From assembly GCA_021810735.1 (NCBI GenBank), contig JAJZIF010000143.1:1-8341 (forward strand): a DNA stretch of 8,341 bases, written 5' to 3'. The position numbers were made by a program, and so were the translations under genes. Positions 6,201 through 8,341 of the stretch are shown here, one piece after another. The notes under the pieces are model-generated. The model saw nothing but the letters and a program-made list of their open reading frames with translations. It searched no databases and had not been told where the DNA came from. Within the stretch, counting starts at the first letter, position 1; every line of letters starts with the position of its first letter. The DNA is from Acidobacteriota bacterium. GTDB taxonomy: Bacteria > Acidobacteriota > Terriglobia > Terriglobales > Acidobacteriaceae.

Positions 6201-6834
6201 CGCCGTTCGTCATGCGCTTTACGTGCCGGGCGCCATGCAGCCGGAGCCGGATACTGCCCGGATTCGCACCGGGAGACACGATAAAGTCGTATTCCAATTC
6301 ACGATGGTTGCCGCTGTAGACGAGGCTTATGCCGGGAAGAATGTCGCCATAGCGCACCTGGGTATATGTGGGGATGCCGGTGCGCCACCGTGCTGGGTTG
6401 TCACCGATGAAGTAGTTCACGGTGCCCGGCAAGCGATCTTCGCCGACGGGATGAACCCCGGTGCGTTCACTTTCGAGTTGCATCCGCACGATTCCGCAGG
6501 CTTCACTCGGTGTCCGATGGTCTGCCGACCTCGCAGCCGAACGTCCGGCAATTCTTTGGTTGGGCTTGCACATCTCCAGCACCGCGGCATTCCCGGTGAG
6601 ATAGAGTCCGAGGCCGGGCTCCCGCGCAACAAAATCAGCCTGTAGCGGCGCCTGTCCCCGGTTGACCTCAAATCCAAGGGGCATTTTGGCGAAACGGTGC
6701 TCCAATCGCACCGTTTGAGTCGATGAGATAGGGCGGCTCGGAGATGTTACCTTCGCCGCATCTACAGAAAGCGGCATGATCACAATCAGTACCGTGATCA
6801 AAAGGACTCGCCCGCTCGAAAAGCGACTCATCAT
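3247..6834 (-). CDS. exported SBBP-repeat (beta-propeller) and Ig-like domain protein, 1195 residues
   Basis: This is a large secreted or surface-anchored protein with no visible enzyme motif. Domains in order: Sec signal peptide (residues 1-26; Arg4, Arg9, hydrophobic 10-20, probable cleavage near VDA-A); an N-terminal domain to about 266 with FEVNRGQA (55-62), typical of acidobacterial SBBP proteins; seven SBBP repeats at about 267-798 (YSTYLGG...IAVDSAGNAYVTG...DFPVTAGAFQ), enough for one seven-bladed propeller; two Ig-like domains (about 799-1010); and a third Ig-like region. Unusually, the third region is followed by a hydrophobic segment (1112-1130), RRRWNR, a second hydrophobic segment (1137-1150) and a lipobox-like ITAC (Cys1154), then 41 more Ig-strand-like residues. 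The frame extends to a GTG at 7014, but Met1 at 6834 is preferred: it has AAGGGGG upstream and begins the signal peptide directly (a second ATG follows at 6831). Likely role is adhesion or extracellular binding, by family only. It is convergent with the transposon. Confidence 0.88.
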   Translation of the reverse strand: MMSRFSSGRVLLITVLIVIMPLSVDAAKVTSPSRPISSTQTVRLEHRFAKMPLGFEVNRGQAPLQADFVAREPGLGLYLTGNAAVLEMCKPNQRIAGRSAARSADHRTPSEACGIVRMQLESERTGVHPVGEDRLPGTVNYFIGDNPARWRTGIPTYTQVRYGDILPGISLVYSGNHRELEYDFIVSPGANPGSIRLRLHGARHVKRMTNGDLEVATSGGALTMRRPTIYQVEDGRRIRVEGEFTVMAKNTIGFRLGHYNTARPLIIDPVLVYSTFLGGFGYDKAYAIAVDTSGDTYIAGATSSTNFPVTAGAFQSQNNGGGQSAVGFITKMNANGTALVYSTYVGGSGNSMIGGDVIRAIAVDSAGDAYVTGATGSTDFPVTPGAFQTTNKAAANQCVTAFVAKLNPTGTALVYSTYLGGSGLAADFPSSGDAGYGIAVDAAGNAYVTGQTYSTDFPVTAGAFQSVNNAAANGQSNAFISKVNPTGTALVYSTYLGGSGIKQSYGFPLDAGKSIAVDSSGSAYVAGQAESADFPVTTGAYQTTQHAVGAYPGTNAFVAKLNPTGTTLAYSTFLGGSSGGSANAIAINSSGNAYVAGQTYSTDFPVSAGAFQTTNHYSFTSSGSNAFVAKLNATGSALAYSTYLGGSGGLVNLTPTLNEANGDEASGIAIDSAGDAYVTGSTASSNFPVTQGAYQTVNNDQTSQSIGGFNAFVTELNPSGTALLYSTYLGGNGYNPAEFTGVIVFGMGDQAAALALDGADNVYVAGSASSFGFPVTSGAFQIGIPSLQNAFVAKLYPASTSAATILPTISIAAAPSPATSAQPVTITVTVSGSSGGATPTGTVRMGMSGYGPAQSTLSGGVATFNISAGTLPAYSCYPSIPANYVAANYIPDSTSSSEYKFVFGTGAAYVAGPCFTVTPAATTLTPSQAASQSLSVAVAASSYSGLPLPTGTVTLSTGSYTSAPATLINNSASFTIPPGTLSSGFNTLNLSYSGDGNYVAMTNAGSALVNVTSGPSPGFTIAGTNVKLQPGATTGNTSTISVAPAGGFTGSVSLSATISSEPSGAVNAPTLSFGSTSPVKITGTSSGTATLTISTTAGGGCETASSSKPFLPWQVPGGAAFAMVVFIALPRRRWNRWFALVLLFVCTAGGITACGSGSSKPCTVNPPTTAGTYVISITGTSGSTTSIGSITITVQ
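4440..6035 (-). repeat. seven degenerate tandem repeats of about 205-250 bp encoding SBBP blades
   Basis: The conserved YST-[YF]-[LV]-GG codons recur at about 6001-6030, 5796-5825, 5572-5602, 5338-5368, 5107-5140, 4893-4925 and 4643-4672, giving seven units. Units differ mainly in an insert after LGG and in a Asn/Gln-rich stretch before NAFVAKLNPTGT. The repeats are diverged at DNA level, so recent expansion is not evident. Confidence 0.85.
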
Positions 6835-6838
6835 GTAT

Positions 6839-6845
6839 CCCCCTT
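6839..6845 (-). promoter_or_regulatory. ribosome binding site of the SBBP gene
   Basis: Read on the minus strand, AAGGGGG is followed by ATAC and then ATG at 6834 and a second ATG at 6831. The purine-rich core sits at a workable distance from either ATG and directly precedes a clear signal peptide, which supports starting here instead of at the GTG at 7014. Confidence 0.6.
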
Positions 6846-7296
6846 CGCCCGAAGCCGGCTCGGATATCTCTACAAATTTCGCCATTCGACGTTTCCAGGC
6901 GCCGCGGTTGAGAAGATTCTGCAGATGGGTCAATACTCGGTACACATTTCGGATTCCGCCACCATTGCAGTTGCAAAAAAGGGGGGCTACTTCACGAGGA
7001 ACTCGCCTCTCCACATCAGAACATTCGTCAACCGGTGCGTCATTCTGTTCCGTTCAGCTTTGTTTCTCTCCTGCTCAGGCGAGCCCATTCTAACCCTGGT
7101 GCGCACGATTTGCCTTGACGCTGGGTAAAAGTGCTCGCAAGGCCCTCTTTCGGCAGCTACGAGCTCAGGTCTGGACAATAGGGCCAAATTACTCATCCAC
7201 CGAGATTTACGCACGCCAATTCAGATAGGTCCTGTGAAACGGGGTCTGCTTCAACTTTTCCGTCAGCGGCATCGCTGCAGAAAAACTGAAGCACAG

Positions 7297-7308
7297 CCGA
7301 TATATCGG
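7297..7308. promoter_or_regulatory. 12-bp perfect palindrome CCGATATATCGG, possible operator
   Basis: CCGATATATCGG is identical to its reverse complement over all 12 bases. It lies in the gene-free interval, about 135 bp past the stop of the right-edge gene and about 460 bp ahead of the SBBP start on the minus strand. The form would suit a dimeric repressor site, but it is far from any start, so function is uncertain. Confidence 0.25.
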
Positions 7309-7441
7309 TACCTATTTCGTCTTTTGTCTGGAAGAGCGATTTGGCGTCAACCGAGATACTGCGACCTTGGCCAATGCTTCGATGGAGCAGAGCCCGTTTT
7401 AAAGGTCGATTGCCGATCTACACTCCTGGGCTGGAATCTAG

Positions 7442-8341
7442 CTAGTCCTCGTCAACGCTCCGCATGAAATAAGGTGTGCCTGCCAGCGTTGCGAGGTACT
7501 CCGCATCACTCGGAGTTAGGACGCCGTCGAATGTCCATCCCTCTGGCCGCGGCGTTTGATCAGGACATCCCGAACAATGCGTGCCTTTAAAGGTGGCGTA
7601 GGCAGAATCAAGATCCCGTGCTTCGACATGGTAATTGTGGAGCTTGCAGCTAACGACCTTAGAACAGGCCGTCCTCATGTTGAATAGTTGATTTATCAGG
7701 ACTGCGTTGGGACCTATGGCTCCGTAGCTGATGAACAAGTGTTCACATTCACTTAGCACTCGATCAAAGTTGTCATCCCTGACGCCGATTCTGAGAGCTT
7801 TGACAAATGGGGATGTTTCGTCGGAGATGTCAATGCCCCGCTCGGTTGCCATGTTCTGAATGGCTTGCCAAACCGCGTCTCCTTCGACATCGCCGTGAAC
7901 TTTCTCGCCATTCCAGCGAAGTGCCGCACGGTTGACGCTGTCGACAGCGCTGTCGCGAGTCTCCCTGTCCCTAATCGATCCTGCCACCTGCTTCGCCCAC
8001 TTGTAAGCTTCCGTCTCTTCCGAAAAGACCGTTACGAGTGCAGCCAGGACGGCCATGGCGATTCCGCCTTCGTCGCCGGTTGTTGCGCTAATCCAGGCTG
8101 ACAGCTTGCAAATTTGGAGTGCGGACTTAGCATAGGCAGCCTGCACTTCTGATTGCCCTTCGATCAGAAGAGTCCCCAGATAGACTGAGATGGCATTAGT
8201 GACCGCAGTGAAAGCACGTCCTAAGAGCCACGGATCGTCAGATTTAGCTGCATATTGAGCCAGTCTGATGCACTGGTTGTATTTCTTATTGATTGCCCTC
8301 GCAAGCGAAGCGCGCCGCACGTAGATGTTGAATACGAGCAT
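7442..8341 (-). CDS. C-terminal part of an unrecognised helical protein with a CHCC metal-site candidate
   Basis: A 299-residue stretch runs on the minus strand from the window edge to TAG at 7442-7444. The first codon in the window happens to be ATG (8341), but with nothing visible upstream the protein probably continues beyond the edge. Residues 10-200 look mainly alpha-helical with Ala-rich amphipathic helices (for example AFTAVTNAISVYLG, AMAVLAALVTVF), suggesting helical repeats of the TPR kind, without a clear repeat consensus. Near the end, Cys232-x2-His235 and Cys256-x2-Cys259 (CKLH...CSGC) could bind zinc; Cys226 and His238 are nearby. A PRPEGW stretch follows the CSGC. No signal peptide or membrane segment is seen, so a cytoplasmic location is likely. 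Codon composition is more AT-rich than in the transposon genes. Helical-repeat C-termini occur in many NTPase sensors, including defence proteins, but nothing here proves that. Confidence 0.7.
   Translation of the reverse strand: MLVFNIYVRRASLARAINKKYNQCIRLAQYAAKSDDPWLLGRAFTAVTNAISVYLGTLLIEGQSEVQAAYAKSALQICKLSAWISATTGDEGGIAMAVLAALVTVFSEETEAYKWAKQVAGSIRDRETRDSAVDSVNRAALRWNGEKVHGDVEGDAVWQAIQNMATERGIDISDETSPFVKALRIGVRDDNFDRVLSECEHLFISYGAIGPNAVLINQLFNMRTACSKVVSCKLHNYHVEARDLDSAYATFKGTHCSGCPDQTPRPEGWTFDGVLTPSDAEYLATLAGTPYFMRSVDED

Larger units (their letters stand above)
6835..7441. other. 607-bp region without a convincing gene, upstream of the SBBP gene
   Basis: The region separates the right-edge gene's stop from the SBBP start, both on the minus strand, and should contain the SBBP promoter. 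I see no strong sigma-70 pair; a TAGAAT-like -10 exists on the minus strand near 7080 but lacks a good -35. Notable items are an A6/G6 homopolymer junction (6975-6986), a 12-bp palindrome (7297-7308), and an open plus-strand frame without a start codon (7238-7402) that reads like protein (see findings). Small frames at 6987-7214 (minus) and 7234-7467 (plus) have no recognisable features and I do not call them genes. Confidence 0.45.

Noticed and set aside
6835..7014. 60-residue N-terminal extension of the SBBP protein from a GTG at 7014
   Set aside because: It would bury a clear signal peptide inside the protein; the ATG at 6834 has a ribosome site directly ahead.

Overview
The window most resembles a chromosomal accessory region of an Acidobacteriota bacterium (Terriglobia-like). 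The main reason is the very long secreted protein on the minus strand. It combines an N-terminal 'NRGQA' domain, seven SBBP repeats, Ig-like domains and a C-terminal membrane segment ending in 'ACGSGS', an architecture that from memory is abundant in that phylum. This placement is inference from gene style; there is no marker gene in the window.

Layout: (1) Positions 1-189 hold an open frame ending in TGA, either the 3' end of an upstream gene or a 53-codon small gene overlapping one. (2) Positions 190-651 contain no convincing gene but have short direct repeats and small hairpins; this is probably the left part and leader of a mobile element. (3) Positions 652-2720 carry an intact two-gene IS91-type unit: a tyrosine recombinase (real start probably the GTG at 652, behind a perfect AAGGAGG) overlapping by ATGA a full-length HUH/Y2 transposase. 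(4) Positions 2717-3246 form the right flank: a strongly C-over-G skewed stretch with a possible coupled small frame, then an 18-bp inverted repeat (2965-2982 / 3016-3033), which is a candidate part of the transposon's right (origin) end. (5) On the minus strand, 3247-6834 encodes a 1195-residue exported SBBP/Ig-like protein. (6) A roughly 600-bp region with no convincing gene follows, containing a 12-bp perfect palindrome. (7) At the right edge, on the minus strand, is the C-terminal 299 residues of an unrecognised helical protein with a C-x2-H...C-x2-C metal-site candidate; it probably continues beyond the window.

The two transposon genes form a translationally coupled pair and should act together in mobilising the element. 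It appears to have landed downstream of the SBBP gene, with which it converges. The SBBP gene and the right-edge gene point the same way but are about 600 bp apart and are probably independent units.

No CRISPR array, tRNA or rRNA was recognised, and no complete new multi-gene system is visible. The least explained items are the internal lipoprotein-signal-like segment inside the last Ig-like region of the SBBP protein, the long inverted repeat beside the transposase, and the cysteine-rich end of the right-edge protein.
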